Part shown: positions 10,762-21,752 of the stretch, piece by piece
Position numbering within the stretch: position 1 is the stretch's first letter
How the letters are laid out: each line of letters opens with the position of its first letter
From: Biomphalaria glabrata
Taxonomy: Eukaryota > Mollusca > Gastropoda > Planorbidae
Assembly: GCF_947242115.1 (NCBI RefSeq)
Contig: NC_074716.1
Coordinates: 4,566,001-4,630,000 of the forward strand
Reading direction: 5' to 3'
DNA length: 64,000 bases
The notes under the pieces: model-generated
Database searches by the model: none
Seen by the model: the letters and a program-made list of their open reading frames with translations, nothing else
What the model was told of the DNA's origin: nothing
Program-made: the position numbers and the translations under genes

Positions 10762-12814
10762 TTAATTTCTCCACGTGTTCCTTTCATTATCTTCCTGTCT
10801 CCAAGCCACGCCCCTACAATTTAAAGAAAATTGATTACATATTTTCATATCCTATTTTACTTGTCGTCTGCTAAATAAAACATGGAAACAAAGAGATGTG
10901 AAAAGATGAACTTAAAACATTGTAGGGGTGTTGTTGAGGGTCGTTGACCCGTAGCACCATACTGCTGGTAGACAATTAAACCGGCGTAAAATAAAACTTG
11001 AAATAATTTGAGTAACTTTTTGTGAACAATACTGAATAGAACCTTTATTCTAATATAGACAAAATAAAGATGATATGAGATAAAATAAATGTACAAGACT
11101 TGAGTGAAAATATGTTTTAACAAAATCTAACTCACTACAATAACACAACCTTTCAGTCTCACGTTCTGGAGTCGTCTGTCTTAACTAAGACCTATGACGA
11201 CTATTCCACCTATCTTGCATCATTCAGAATCTATCGCTAATATCTCCCCACCGTCACCATAGAAACACACACCACACCCACACACTCCATAGCAAGGGAG
11301 TAGCTTTTTTTAATATATATTTTTGAAAGAAGAGGGCTGAGCAGGGGTTATAAACACAATAGAAGTGGCTTGATTTTTCAGCCTCCAATTGATTATAATT
11401 AGAAGGCATGCCAGTTTAAAAAGGGTGTATAAATGCCAACCGCCCTATTATTATTGTGGCTATCACCAGGTTGGAGTGGTCATTAGGGGCAAGGTGGCTG
11501 GTCAACAATGGCTTGAATTAACGGTTTTTTAAATTCGAATTGGAAAGAAATGTGTGGGAAAGGGGAGGGCCAGTACATTGATCAATATCACGGTTGGGGC
11601 GGGGGGGGGGGGGGGTGAGGGATAATAGTGGTCAAAGAGTTCGATCAATAGTACCGGTACACAGCTAGCCTTAGGCCTGCCCATTGTCAATGCTAGTTTT
11701 CATCTTCGCCTTACCCTTACCGCACAGCCTTTTATGGCCGTGTCCAATCTGTCCTCTCTTCTGGTGACGTCTGCGTTGAATGCGATGACGTCATTGTTAG
11801 AAACAACACCGAGGGGGGCTGGAGTATGCCAGACAATAAGAGCAGCCTGCCCACATGAGTATAATCCTAAACCCCCCCCCCCCCCAAACTGAGACACAAA
11901 TCCGATGAATTTTAAAGAGGAAGGGGATGTCACTCGGGTATGGGAGCGGCAAATTGTTGTCAAACTTTCTAAATTGGTCCAACTCTTTTTTTTGGTCAAC
12001 ATCATCTCCCTTTGTTGGCCTGGGCGGGTGACAGCGTGAATGCACTGAAATCAATCCGCGATAATAAAAATAAAAAAAATAAAAAGAATGCGAGCAACAA
12101 AAACGGCACTATTCTCCAAGAATTCGCGCACCCATCCACACAAACAGTGTTTGTGTTTTTGTTTGTTTTGCTTTTTTGAATTCTTTCCACCCCCCTACTG
12201 CGTCCAATCCCTTATCCCCCAAGCAAGTCTAATGACGCCATCAGGTGAGTCGGCGTTACGTTTATTTAAAGAACAAGGCACGCTCACAAAAACATGTGTC
12301 GCCATTCAAAGTCAAACGTACGCCACTACGGATGTTGTGAAAACGGTTTAAAAAAACAAAAACAATTAATTCCCGCAGTAGCTTAACGAAACAATGAAAA
12401 CGAAATCGATAGACTCTACAAAAAGGACAACGCTTTTGTGTTTCTCTCTCGCACCTTGCTTTGCGGCGATAAAGGTTTGGGACAAGGTGAAGAGGGTGTT
12501 AGGGGGTGTAAGACAAAGCTTTACATCTCCACACATGGCCGTCATTAGCGAGACCACAGGGGACGTCAAACTCTTTCATTACTTTCATGAACACATGCGG
12601 TTCATGGATTCGCGGTTGACTTTCCACCAAACTCTGGTGACCACAAACAGGGCCGGACAGACGCGTAGCTAGCCATGTGCAGTTGTTTCGGGCCGCAAGG
12701 GGCATCAAGTGATGTGGGGCATCACAGTTTCCCCAAATTGTATTAAATTCCTATTCCCCTGAGGCTCTGCGCTTATTAATAAAAACTACACATTTTACAT
12801 ACATGAACAAACAT
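10762..12814. other. gene-free AT-rich stretch
   Basis: No supported exon. It holds poly-C/poly-G runs (11600-11616, 11872-11886), a CACACACC tract near 11268 and short open frames that lack any protein character. An AGGGCCGGAC motif near 12650 is the sort of end seen in hAT repeats but could not be paired. Confidence 0.5.
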
Positions 12815-13250
12815 ACGCATATATGCTTGCGAGTCGTGGACGCTGACTGCAGAGCTAGAGAGGAGGATCCTAGCAATGGAATTGAGATGCTACAGAAGAA
12901 TCCTAGGCATCATTTTCAAAGACCGCATCACAAACCAAGAGATTAGAGACAGGATTATTGCAGCGATCGGACCCCATGATGACCTCCTAAATATTGTAAA
13001 GAAACGCAAGCTTAAAATATATGGCCACATTACAAAATCCACGGGGCTCGCAAAGACCTTCCTTCAGGGAACAGTACCAGGAAAAAGAAGAAGAGGCAGA
13101 CAGAGAAAGCGATGGGAGGACAGCATTAAAAAAATGAACGGGCCTACCATTTATATAGGTTTTAAACAAGGCAAAAGACAGGGACGAATGGTGAAAGATG
13201 GTCAACAAATCTTGCTTGGTGCCCCAACGGTCCAACAGACTAAGGGATAG
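12815..13250 (+). mobile_element. 3' end of an RTE-type LINE (reverse transcriptase C-terminus)
   Basis: The frame reads ESWTLTAELERRILAMELRC, then YRRILGI, DLLNIVKKRKLKIYGH and GKRRRGRQRKRWEDSIK. This is the well-known C-terminal signature of RTE-like endonuclease/reverse-transcriptase proteins (a basic GRQRKRWED box after a WYGH-like motif). It ends at a stop at 13248-13250. It is truncated at its 5' end, so there is no endonuclease or catalytic RT domain. A related copy on the other strand lies at 24083-24290. Confidence 0.85.
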
Positions 13251-13959
13251 GTAAAGGAACAAACACAAACTACTTTATATAGAATGTAAACTAAAAATGT
13301 TGCCTGTTTACTTTGCTGCTTCGTTTATCTCCTATATTCAAATAAAAAAGGGGGGAAAGAATCTGTATTGGCACACAAGAAAGAGATTTGGATAAAAATC
13401 TATCCCTCCTTGGACAGGATTGTTTTAAAAAATTTTTACTCGATTTGAGTAACTTTATAGTGTGGCAGATAGATATGAATTTTTTCGCCTTCCCAACTAT
13501 TGAAGCCTCAGTTCCAAATCAATTTCGATAGTGCTCCTAGCAATATTAAAAAAAAAAAAAATCTCGGGAGCGCAAGAGACTTCCAACGGTTTGTCGCAGT
13601 TTCTCCAGAAGCCTCCCAACTTCCTAAACAAGAATCTGTTGGGCTATTGCGTTGTATACACAAAAATATTTGTTAGGTGATTCAGAGTGTCGTCATCGTG
13701 ATTTGCATATTTCTGACTATTGTGATAAGTGTGGTAACACGCGGGCATGTTGTTCCAAAGTAAAGTTGATCAAGAATTTAACAAATATAAAAATTTTTAC
13801 TACTCAGTAATTTGGCAAATTTGTCCATTGGCCAAGATCTGTAGGAAAAAATGATTTCGATAAAATTATCAATAGTTTGGCAGCAAGTAAGCAAGTGCGA
13901 TTCATTTGTATTCTCTTTTAGTAAATTGTTTTGTATGCAAATCAACAAAAACGTCTTTT
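13251..13959. other. gene-free stretch
   Basis: Poly-A/T tracts and no supported exon or recognised repeat. Confidence 0.5.
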
Positions 13960-14050
13960 CGCAGTTTTATTATTTTTTTTTTTTTTTGGGTTGGGGGGTC
14001 ATCAAGAGGAGTTGCCGCACATTGCATCAAATACCCTAGCTACGCCACTG
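13960..14050. mobile_element. right end of a CAGTGGCGTAGC-type hAT short element
   Basis: Ends in CCTAGCTACGCCACTG at 14050, the reverse complement of the left end of the elements at 47921 and 32510. No left end or target duplication was found, so it is a fragment. Confidence 0.5.
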
Positions 14051-14129
14051 GGACCGGCCATAACAATTGCGGGACCCTAAGCGAAACTAATTGCGCGGGG
14101 CCCAGTCTGGGATAAGGATAATAAGTGAA

Positions 14130-14640
14130 AATTTAGATTTTGTCTTCATAAAATAAATTCGTATTTACATTTTATTCATTCTTTACGAAGTTCAAAATCA
14201 CGATCAAATTAATTTTACTTTTATGAGCCTTGCGTGTAGGAAGTCATCAAAATTTAATTTTCTACATAGATCACGCTCTATAGCAAAAATTGCCAATTTG
14301 TTCAATCTATAGTCGTGAACTGTTCACCTTGATTTGTTTTTTTTTAAGCTGCGAGAAGCTTCTTTCACCAGATGCCGACGTTACGGGTATTGTATAATTC
14401 CGTTTTTTTTTTTATCGCGCGTATGATTGACGTTTTCCATATTGAATGACGCCTCAAAATGACAATTTTGTCTACATTTCAGATTTTATGAGCTTTCACG
14501 AGATTTTCATAATTTCAGGACGTTTTTTTTGTGTGTGTATATTTTGAAATTTCAAGAGATTTCCCAAGAGTTCCTGAAAATCAAGAGGCCGGGAGGTTCG
14601 GGGGTCCACTGCGGTCGCATACGTTGCTGTGGCCTTAGAC
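14130..14640 (-). pseudogene. decayed hAT transposase 3' region (ZMYM1-like type), copy 1
   Basis: Aligns by eye to 44640-45150. On the minus strand SGERSFSQLK (near 14370-14340) is the start of the hAT C-terminal dimerisation domain (usual form GERSFSxLKLIK). Downstream codons are interrupted by stops. The shared block extends through GATTGACGTTTTCCATATTG to a GTCCACTGCGG segment at the right. Confidence 0.6.
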
Positions 14641-15980
14641 CGAGCCTGAACGCAAATATAACTCTTAGTGACCACTAGTATAACTCGAGTGATCATGAGC
14701 TTAACTGGCCCACTCGTATTGGACATTTCCATCATTTGACATTTCAGTTACAAAGTAAGCTCCTCTTTCGTGGTCGAAGATTGGCACAATCTCATTTCCT
14801 ATGAACTCCAAGATGGTTGTAGGGTCCGATGTTCGCTTTGAAAAGCCGCTGTTACATTTAAGGCACATTGGTGTATTGCTCTGATTTTTTTTTTTTCCAT
14901 TCTTTGTCTCGTCTGCTGGTAACACCGACACTGAACGCTCCGCGCCATAAAGGAGCAATGGATGGTCTAATTTTCACAAGTCTGACACCAGTGGTTTTTA
15001 ATATTTAATAATTATGTCAGAATTAAAAGTCGAAATAAATTTCTGTACGTCGCGTGACAAGAGAAGATACAACAAGAAAAACGTTTGAAAAATACTTAAA
15101 AAAAAAAGACCTTACCTCAGTTTTACAACTTTTAGAGCGATTAGTTTTTCTCTTAAATTAATAATCACTAATGAATGTTAGATTTCTTTAAAAAAAAAAC
15201 ATTTTTTATATCCCCCCCCCCTAGAAAGAATCCGTGTTTAGAGACTGTATAGATTTACTAGACTTAAAAAAAATTCCAATAATAGGTATTTAGATTGTGA
15301 ACATTAATTTATTAAACTCTTGAATAACTAATTGTGAACTAATGCTAAAAGCGGAAATACCCGAAAACGTTTAGTCCGCTCAAGATACATATTTTCTTAT
15401 TGACTAGCCAAATTTAAATTAAATTTTTTTTAAATTTTTTTTTTTGAAAAGTTATAATGGCCTAACTAGAGTTTTCCTAGTGTGGCCAACAAGCTAGTAA
15501 TTCTTTTCCCAACGACATGCAGCAACTGTCGAATTTCAAGAAAAATCGTTAGAACCTTTTTTGAGATCCTTTTCTTTTTTGTTTCCCACCCAACAGATTC
15601 CAGGTTCCGTGAGAGTATAAGTTGTATAGGCCCTAGGGGTATTGTAATAATACTAATAAATGAGGAGCCACGGACTAGTTATGAAAATGAGAATAAATAC
15701 ATCTTCGGAATCGTAGCTGACTTGTTGGTTTGTCTATGGTGGAGGGGGTAGGCGGGTGGGCTCTAGCACTGACTATGTAAAAGACAAACCTATTCATTGT
15801 AAGAGTACTCAGTAGATAACCTTAAAATAATCACATATTTTTTAACACCTATATCACAAGTATTACAACATAACAACCATTCATACGAAAAGAAAGTATC
15901 AATTTATGATTAGTATGGTCAATGGGGTAAGGGCAGAGGAGGAGCCGACGTTCACGGATACAGACTTTTATTGCGCATCG
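14641..15980. other. gene-free stretch
   Basis: A 85-codon open frame on the minus strand (14958-14701, with CLKCNSGFSKRTSDP) has some protein-like composition but no recognisable domain and no clear splice partners. The rest is homopolymer-rich AT DNA. Confidence 0.45.
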
Positions 15981-16572
15981 CAGTGGCGTAACAAGGGTCG
16001 TGTAGGAGATGCGGGGTTAACCGTGCATTTTTGCCCCTAAATTAAAATATGCTCCATTATGCAACCGGAATAAAGTTACACACTTAGTTTTAAACGCGTT
16101 GGAATACCAGAAGAGAAGCCGTGAAGGGAGTTAATCGAATTTCAAATATTCGGAAACTCTGAAGACACTAATACAGTGAAATATTTTTTCCTAGAATCAT
16201 GCGGATTATTAATAGCTATACAATCTGTTACTCCCCTACTATAGATTTTGTGCATTGTATCTTTAAAATAATCAATAATAAAGCTATCTTTAAAAAAAAA
16301 AGGATTGTTTTTTCTTGACTTTAAGCCCCCAACAGAAAATTTTAAAGACCCTCTTAACTAACAGCCCGAATGCTCGTAAGATTCACATGTAATCCTAGAA
16401 TATTTTCGTAATGTGAATTCCGAGTATCTTAGCAATAAGTATATTTTGTTTTGAAAAGAAAAAAAAGTGTTCTATGTTGTTGTTGTTTTGTTGGGGTTTT
16501 TTTTTTGGGGGGGAGGTGCTTCATCAAAAATAGCTGGGGCACCAGACATGTTCCACCTTTCCTACGCCACTG
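15981..16572. mobile_element. non-autonomous hAT-like element with CAGTGGCGTA ends
   Basis: Left end CAGTGGCGTAACAAGGG, right end CCTTTCCTACGCCACTG. Flanking octamers GCGCATCG (15973-15980) and GTGAATCG (16573-16580) match at 6 of 8, consistent with an old 8-bp duplication. About 592 bp with no coding capacity. Confidence 0.6.
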
Positions 16573-17684
16573 GTGAATCGCATGCAGAATGTAATAGTCG
16601 TTTTTAATACATACATACTTTGCCAATTCTGTCTTCGTTAAAGTCAACACTCCAAAAACATTTTACTGGATACAGTTTTAGTACATCTACATTTATTTGA
16701 ATTGTACTTTAAAACCCCCCAGGCACAAACATAAGATATAAACAGTGGGGAGGGAGAGAGAAGGGAAGTACACTTGAGCGGGCTATTCTCCTGGGGATAT
16801 TGTCTGATCAATTCACCGGTAGCCAGGAAAGAAAAAAAATCCCAGCTTTGAATGCGCTCGAAATCTATACAGCGCGTGAGAACAGGTTGTCGTTAGTTAC
16901 AGACCTAGGGGGCGTAGTCACGACAACTTTGGGGGTAAAGGTCACCACTTTGGGAAGGGGGGACTGTGTTTCAGTGGCGGAGAAAGTTACAGAGCATGTA
17001 TATGCAGTCAGAACATAATACAAATGGTAATAACTAACAAAATCGGCATTAGTATCACACTTTACGTTGCGAGCCTCCGGTCTCATTCGGTATTTTGATC
17101 CCGATTTTTATTAAGTTTATTTTTTCATGTCTGTAGATATCTCGATGTTTGAAAGATTCGAACCTGATCGTCCTGCTTACAGCGGGTATATCTGGCCATT
17201 AAAAAAAAAACTTTTTCATTTTACCAATATTGAAGACGACATGTTTTCTCTTTCAAATCTTGGCGGCGAATCAGAAACAATCTTTCGCAGCGTGTTTTAA
17301 ATTATCCCTTTGGAAACATAATAATAAAATTTAAGTAACATTATGTGTAGACCATACGATTATGTAATGAGCTATTCACACATATGCCTAACAGCAGACT
17401 ATTGAGTCCAGGTAGTGACTTCTAGAATCGATTTAGGACACAGTAGAAGCATCATTCAATCATTAACATCTCAATTTTGACATGCTGTCTGGATGTTATG
17501 TGCGCGCGTGTGTGCGCGCGTCTTTTGTACGTAAACATGAGAAAATATGTAGGCTGATAAATTGTTTTTATTAGCTGAATAGATTCTGATGTAACCTCGA
17601 GGAAGTCTGTCGTAGTTGAGTTTATAAATAGGGAAGTGAAAGTTGAAATGAGGTCAAGCAGACGACTTCTTCCTCTAGACAACT
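16573..17684. other. gene-free stretch
   Basis: No supported exon. There is a small GCGCGTGTGTGCGCGCG tract near 17502-17520. Confidence 0.5.
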
Positions 17685-17905
17685 TATGACTGCTGAGCTG
17701 TAAGCTCTTTTGCAGGCCGAGCCAAGGAATAATAGTGTGCTGTTCTCTTCAGTTTTTCAGCACTGCCGTACAGGCTGTTGGTTATGTTGGGCCGTAGTGG
17801 AAGTAGGGTCTGCCTAAGGTGGATTAGGAAGGGGCATTCAAAGAGGATATGGATTACGGTTTTATAAGGGTGGGCGAAGTGTCTACAGAATTTATGGAAT
17901 TATTT
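17685..17905 (-). mobile_element. C-terminal fragment of an RNase H-type LINE
   Basis: The minus strand reads FCRHFAHPYKTVIHILFECP, then FLIHLRQTLLPL, SLYGSAEKLKRTAHYYSLA and a stop near 17687. The C-x(n)-H-x4-C knuckle followed by a LYGS motif is the usual end of Jockey/I-group LINE proteins. 5'-truncated. The SINE at 17906 abuts its right edge. Confidence 0.7.
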
Positions 17906-18127
17906 TTTTTGTCAAGTACGCTTGAACTTAGCTTGGCTTGTTTCGAAGGGGGCTCGAGGTTTGACACCCGACTCGGGCAGAGTTGTGTTTACTGAGCGCC
18001 TAAAGGCAGCACGAAAAACCAACTCCTAGATACCCCCTCCCCACCACTGGTCCACAAATGAGATTGGACCAATGCTATAAGCATGAAAGTAGCGCTATAT
18101 AAAAGCTGTAATTATTATTATTATTAT
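17906..18127 (+). mobile_element. tRNA-derived SINE, family B
   Basis: Conserved blocks GAGTTGTGTTTACTGAGCGC, AAAGGCAGCACG, GGTCCACAAATGAGATTGGA and GCTATAAGCATGAAAGTAGC, ending in an (ATT)n tail. The same family lies inverted at 21526-21752 and, diverged, at 62176-62405. Confidence 0.8.
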
Positions 18128-18244
18128 AAGACAGTATGACGAGGAGTTGTAATGTAGTGTTCTGTTTAAATTGTTCAAGATAATATTTCACTTGTGTTTC
18201 TACAAGTCCTCTGGCAAGATCGAGAAAAGAGTACATGTGGCTCA

Positions 18245-18605
18245 ACAAAGATGGCTAAGACGGATTTTTTGGAGTCAGTTATAGAGATCTGGTCTCAAAC
18301 AAGGAAATCGTTTGCCAAACTGGGAGTCGACCACTTAGTGAGTTTGTGACAGAGCGTGTCATGAGGTTTGCGGGGTATGTTGTCTGACAAAATGAATTAC
18401 GCACACCAAGAGTTGCGATAACATGGAAGCCAATACGAGGAAAGCGCAAACAGGGACGTCCTCGTATTACTTGACGCCACACCTTCATGGAGGACCTCAG
18501 AACAGTGGACACCAGGTGGGAGGAGGGTTCAGACATTGCCAGTGACAAATCTTTATGGAGACAGCTTGCCGCCCAATGTGCCGAAAGGCGCGGGAGGATC
18601 TAAGT
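18245..18605 (+). mobile_element. decayed LINE C-terminus (RTE-X-like)
   Basis: The plus-strand frame reads RVMRFAGYV, TPRVAITWKPIRGKRKQGRP and DKSLWRQLAAQCAERRG with several stops. This matches the common pattern (RLxGHVxRM / LTWxPxGKRxRGRPxTTWRR / RxxWRxLVxALC) of a LINE protein tail. Confidence 0.7.
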
Positions 18606-20112
18606 CTAAGTATGTAATTTTCTACAAACATCTGCACTGAAGTTGAATCTGTGTATATTTGGCTATAAAAGTTAAGTTGATTTTAGTTTTCAAAGAAGTT
18701 TGTTCAAGATTGACTCCAGTTCTACACTAAGGATTCACTACGCATACAACGGTTTAGTTGAACTGCTAGAATTATATCTCATCGACCGAGTATCAACACT
18801 GGACAATTTCTTTGCTTCGTTACTGAGTGGTCATAGCCCCCCCTCCCCGGCCCTCCGCCCTTTTTTACACACCTTTTATTCAACTTTTAACACACTGTTA
18901 ATGTGCCGCTACACGCAATTTCATCTGAGCGCCTATCTCTCCCCACAGCCACAGAGTATACGCCTCTGAAATTTAATAACTCTCTTATTTTGAAAGCAAA
19001 GAAGAATAGAAAGAAAAAAAATGTCAATATAATTTTATTCTCGCCTCTCCAACAAATGTAGCGTGTGTGTATTAGTGCGCGCGTGTTTGTGTGTGCATTA
19101 TTGCGTGTGTGTGTGTGTGTGTGTGTCTTAGTATTCTTAAATTACAATAATTATGGGTGTGTCTCTGTTGGTTTGTGAACCAAAGTATGTGTGAACTTAA
19201 TATTAATAATTATATGCACCCACACCTACATACACATACAAACACACACGCATATATCTATAGATACATGCACCCACACCTACAGTCACACACACACACA
19301 TATATCTATAGATACATGCATTAAAAAAAAACTCTGGAAGCTTTTGTTCTTATATAAAGCTTAAGTGCATACGTGTGAACATGGCAGAGAGGGGCAGGGG
19401 GAGAGAGGCGTCGTAAAAATATGTTATGAAAAGACAACATCACGTGATGTGTGAATCAGCCGAGCTATAAATAGAACACACACACACAGTCAGGTGACTC
19501 TAATACATTATACATTCTTTTATCTTTTTTTTTTTTTTTATCTAATGTGTCTCCGTGTGTGTGTTTGTGTGTGTGTGTGGCTGTGTGTGTATGATCCCAC
19601 ACATGTGTGGTTATTTTATAAGCCGTTATCTACGCTTGGCCTAGAATCAGTCTAAAAATGTGCAGATAAAACCGTGGTTTTATATTATATAAAACACTTT
19701 AAGATGAATAGGAACGACAAGGAAGGCATGCCATCGTTTGATTGTGTTTAACCGACAGAAATAGATCCGTAGATAAGAAAGTATAACTTTTTGTTTATGT
19801 CGTCCCGAAGAGTTCCACAAACAACTCTTGGCAATGCCTAGGGTCTCAAGTTTATTTATGGGTTTAGAGAGGTCGGAGACTATCACTAGCGCCAGTGCTA
19901 GGTGACTTTCATGGCAGATTGACTTGCGTCAGGAGTGTCGCCAGAGGTTTCAGCTTTTTGGGGCGGCAACAATACGGCGAAGTTTTAATGTATAATCGGA
20001 CCTTACTTGGTCGTTCAGTTGGGTCGCACATAATTTACATACTTGCTGATGAGTGGGAGTGGGTTCAATTGTTTTCAATAGAGACTCTGACTTATGTGTC
20101 AACGTGGGTAAA
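18606..20112. other. gene-free stretch with CA/TG microsatellites
   Basis: TG-rich tracts at about 19060-19130 and 19552-19590, and a ~63-bp direct duplication at 19214-19320 (units containing ATGCACCCACACCTACA and TATATCTATAGATACATGCA). No exon supported. Confidence 0.7.
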
Positions 20113-20368
20113 GGAAAGTAAAGTTTCCCTTTCAGACCTTGCGTTCTATAGGGCAGATGATGTTAAGGTCATCTGTTTCTTTGGCTAACGGTTGACGAGC
20201 ACAACGCCCAACCGCCATTACTTTCCCGAACTTAAGTCAGGTACCCATTAGAGTTGGGTGGACCCAGGGGCGCCCTGAAAATTCCAGAATTCAAAATTTC
20301 AGTCTTCACCAAGATTCGAACTCAGGACCCCAGTTTCGGAAACCAAGCGCTTAACCACTCAGCCTTCT
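20113..20368 (-). mobile_element. tRNA-derived SINE, family A
   Basis: Nearly full-length and one of the best preserved copies. Minus-strand head is a GGCTGAGTGGTTAAGCGCTT tRNA-like A-box, then GAGTTCGAATC, a core containing AATGGGTACC and a tail containing GATGACCTTAACATCATCTG and AGGTCTGAAAGGG. Confidence 0.9.
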
Positions 20369-20587
20369 AGTCGTTCAAGAAGGTCGCACATAATTTACAT
20401 ACTGATGAGTGGGAGTTTGGGGGGGGGGGATTCATTGTTTTCCCCCCGAGTCTCTGAAATTTGTGTTGTAGTGGGTAAACTGTGTCGGAGTAGCTCCAAG
20501 GTAAAGTGGTGGCTTAGCAATATATTTTGATTTTTTTTTTTTAGCTAAATGGCTCAGTAGTGAAACGCTTGCTTAATAGTGGAGCAT
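20369..20587. repeat. short duplicated segment of adjacent unique DNA
   Basis: GTCGCACATAATTTACATAC followed by a GATGAGTGGGAG segment at 20383-20416 repeats the sequence at 20022-20060, left of the preceding SINE. A local duplication therefore accompanies the SINE pair. Confidence 0.6.
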
Positions 20588-20835
20588 GAAGAAAAAGGAA
20601 AGTTCCCTTTCAGACCTTGAGAATCTACAGGGCAGATGATGTAAAGTCTTGTTTCTATGGCCAACGGTTAATTAGGGTTTCAGGTGGCCAGTGAAATGAC
20701 CAACCGCCTTTCGCCAACTAAAGTCAGGTACCCATTTGAGTTGGGTTTTCTCAGCCGCGTCCTAAAAATCCCGAAATTAAAAATGAAAGTCTTCACCGAG
20801 ATTTGGACCAGGGACCTCTCGGTCAACGCCCCCAC
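20588..20835 (-). mobile_element. tRNA-derived SINE, family A
   Basis: Same core as 20113-20368 (AAAGTCAGGTACCCATTTGA; TTCACCGAGATTTGGACC). The head is eroded by a poly-C tract near 20830. Confidence 0.8.
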
Positions 20836-21159
20836 CCCCCAATAATGGATTGATGGCTCAATAGTAAAATGGTGGGTTAGCAATATTATGATTAATCAGC
20901 AAAAGGCTCAATAGTGGGGTGCTGACTCTATAGAGAAATGTGGTTAAATCCTACTGAATGTGTTTTTGCTTATGTTCAACTAGAAACAAAGAACGGAATT
21001 GACTTCTAGAAACTTTGTCATCATAGAACTCAACTATTGGTCCTGCGCTCACCACAAGCCTGCACATTTAATGCTTTTGATTTTTGTATTGATGATACTA
21101 TTGGTATACAAGATTTTTTTTTTCTCGTGCACGGCAAAGAAGGCTGACCAAATGGGTCT

Positions 21160-21525
21160 CAATAAGTCTCTGACATCCATGAATAAACTAATAGTAAAAA
21201 AAATAAATGACAAATCCGAATCACATGAAAGATGACGCCTATTGTGAGCTATCCCGACAAGATCAACGTCTAATCTTTCGACTCAGAACCGGACACAACA
21301 GAATGAGACAACACATGTTCCGGAAGCTCAAAATAGGAACCAGTGAAATCTGCCCATGTGGAGTGTCACCAGAGAATGCTGACCACGTCCTTCAAAACTG
21401 CATTCTTTACCAAGAGGCCCGAACAAGACCCTGGCCCCAAAACAACCAAATAGAAAGAAAACTATACGGAGAGCTCTCTGATTTGGAAACCACTGCACAG
21501 TTCATCTCATATATTGGTCTAGTCA
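21160..21525 (+). mobile_element. 3' end of an RNase H-type (Jockey-group) LINE
   Basis: The frame from 21207 reads LSRQDQRLIFRLRTGHNRMR, then KLKIGTSEICPCG, ADHVLQNCILYQ and KLYGELSDLETTAQFI. The CPCG...H..C knuckle and the LRTGHNR motif are typical of this LINE group. The preceding part (LTSMNKLIVKKIND, about 21166) lies in another frame, so there is a frameshift near 21205. Followed by (ATT)n at 21526-21548. Confidence 0.8.
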
Positions 21526-21752
21526 TTATTATTATTATTATTATTATATCTTTTATATAGCGCTACTTTCATGCTTATAGCATGCGCTTTTTGTCCAATC
21601 TAGGTGGTATCTAGGAGTTGGTTTTCCGTGCTGCCTTTAGGCGCTCAGTAAACACAACTCTGCCCGAGTCGGGTGCGAACCTCGAGTTCCTTTCTAGGTA
21701 GCCAAGCCAAGCCAAGTTCACTCTGCCTCTCGACCACGCTTCCCATCTGAAC
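21526..21752 (-). mobile_element. tRNA-derived SINE, family B (inverted)
   Basis: Begins with the (ATT)n tail, then TATATAGCGCTACTTTCATG, AGTAAACACAACTCTGCCCG and a head-like GCCAAGCCAAGCCAAG segment. Tail-to-tail with the LINE at 21160, which shares the (ATT)n tract. Confidence 0.8.
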
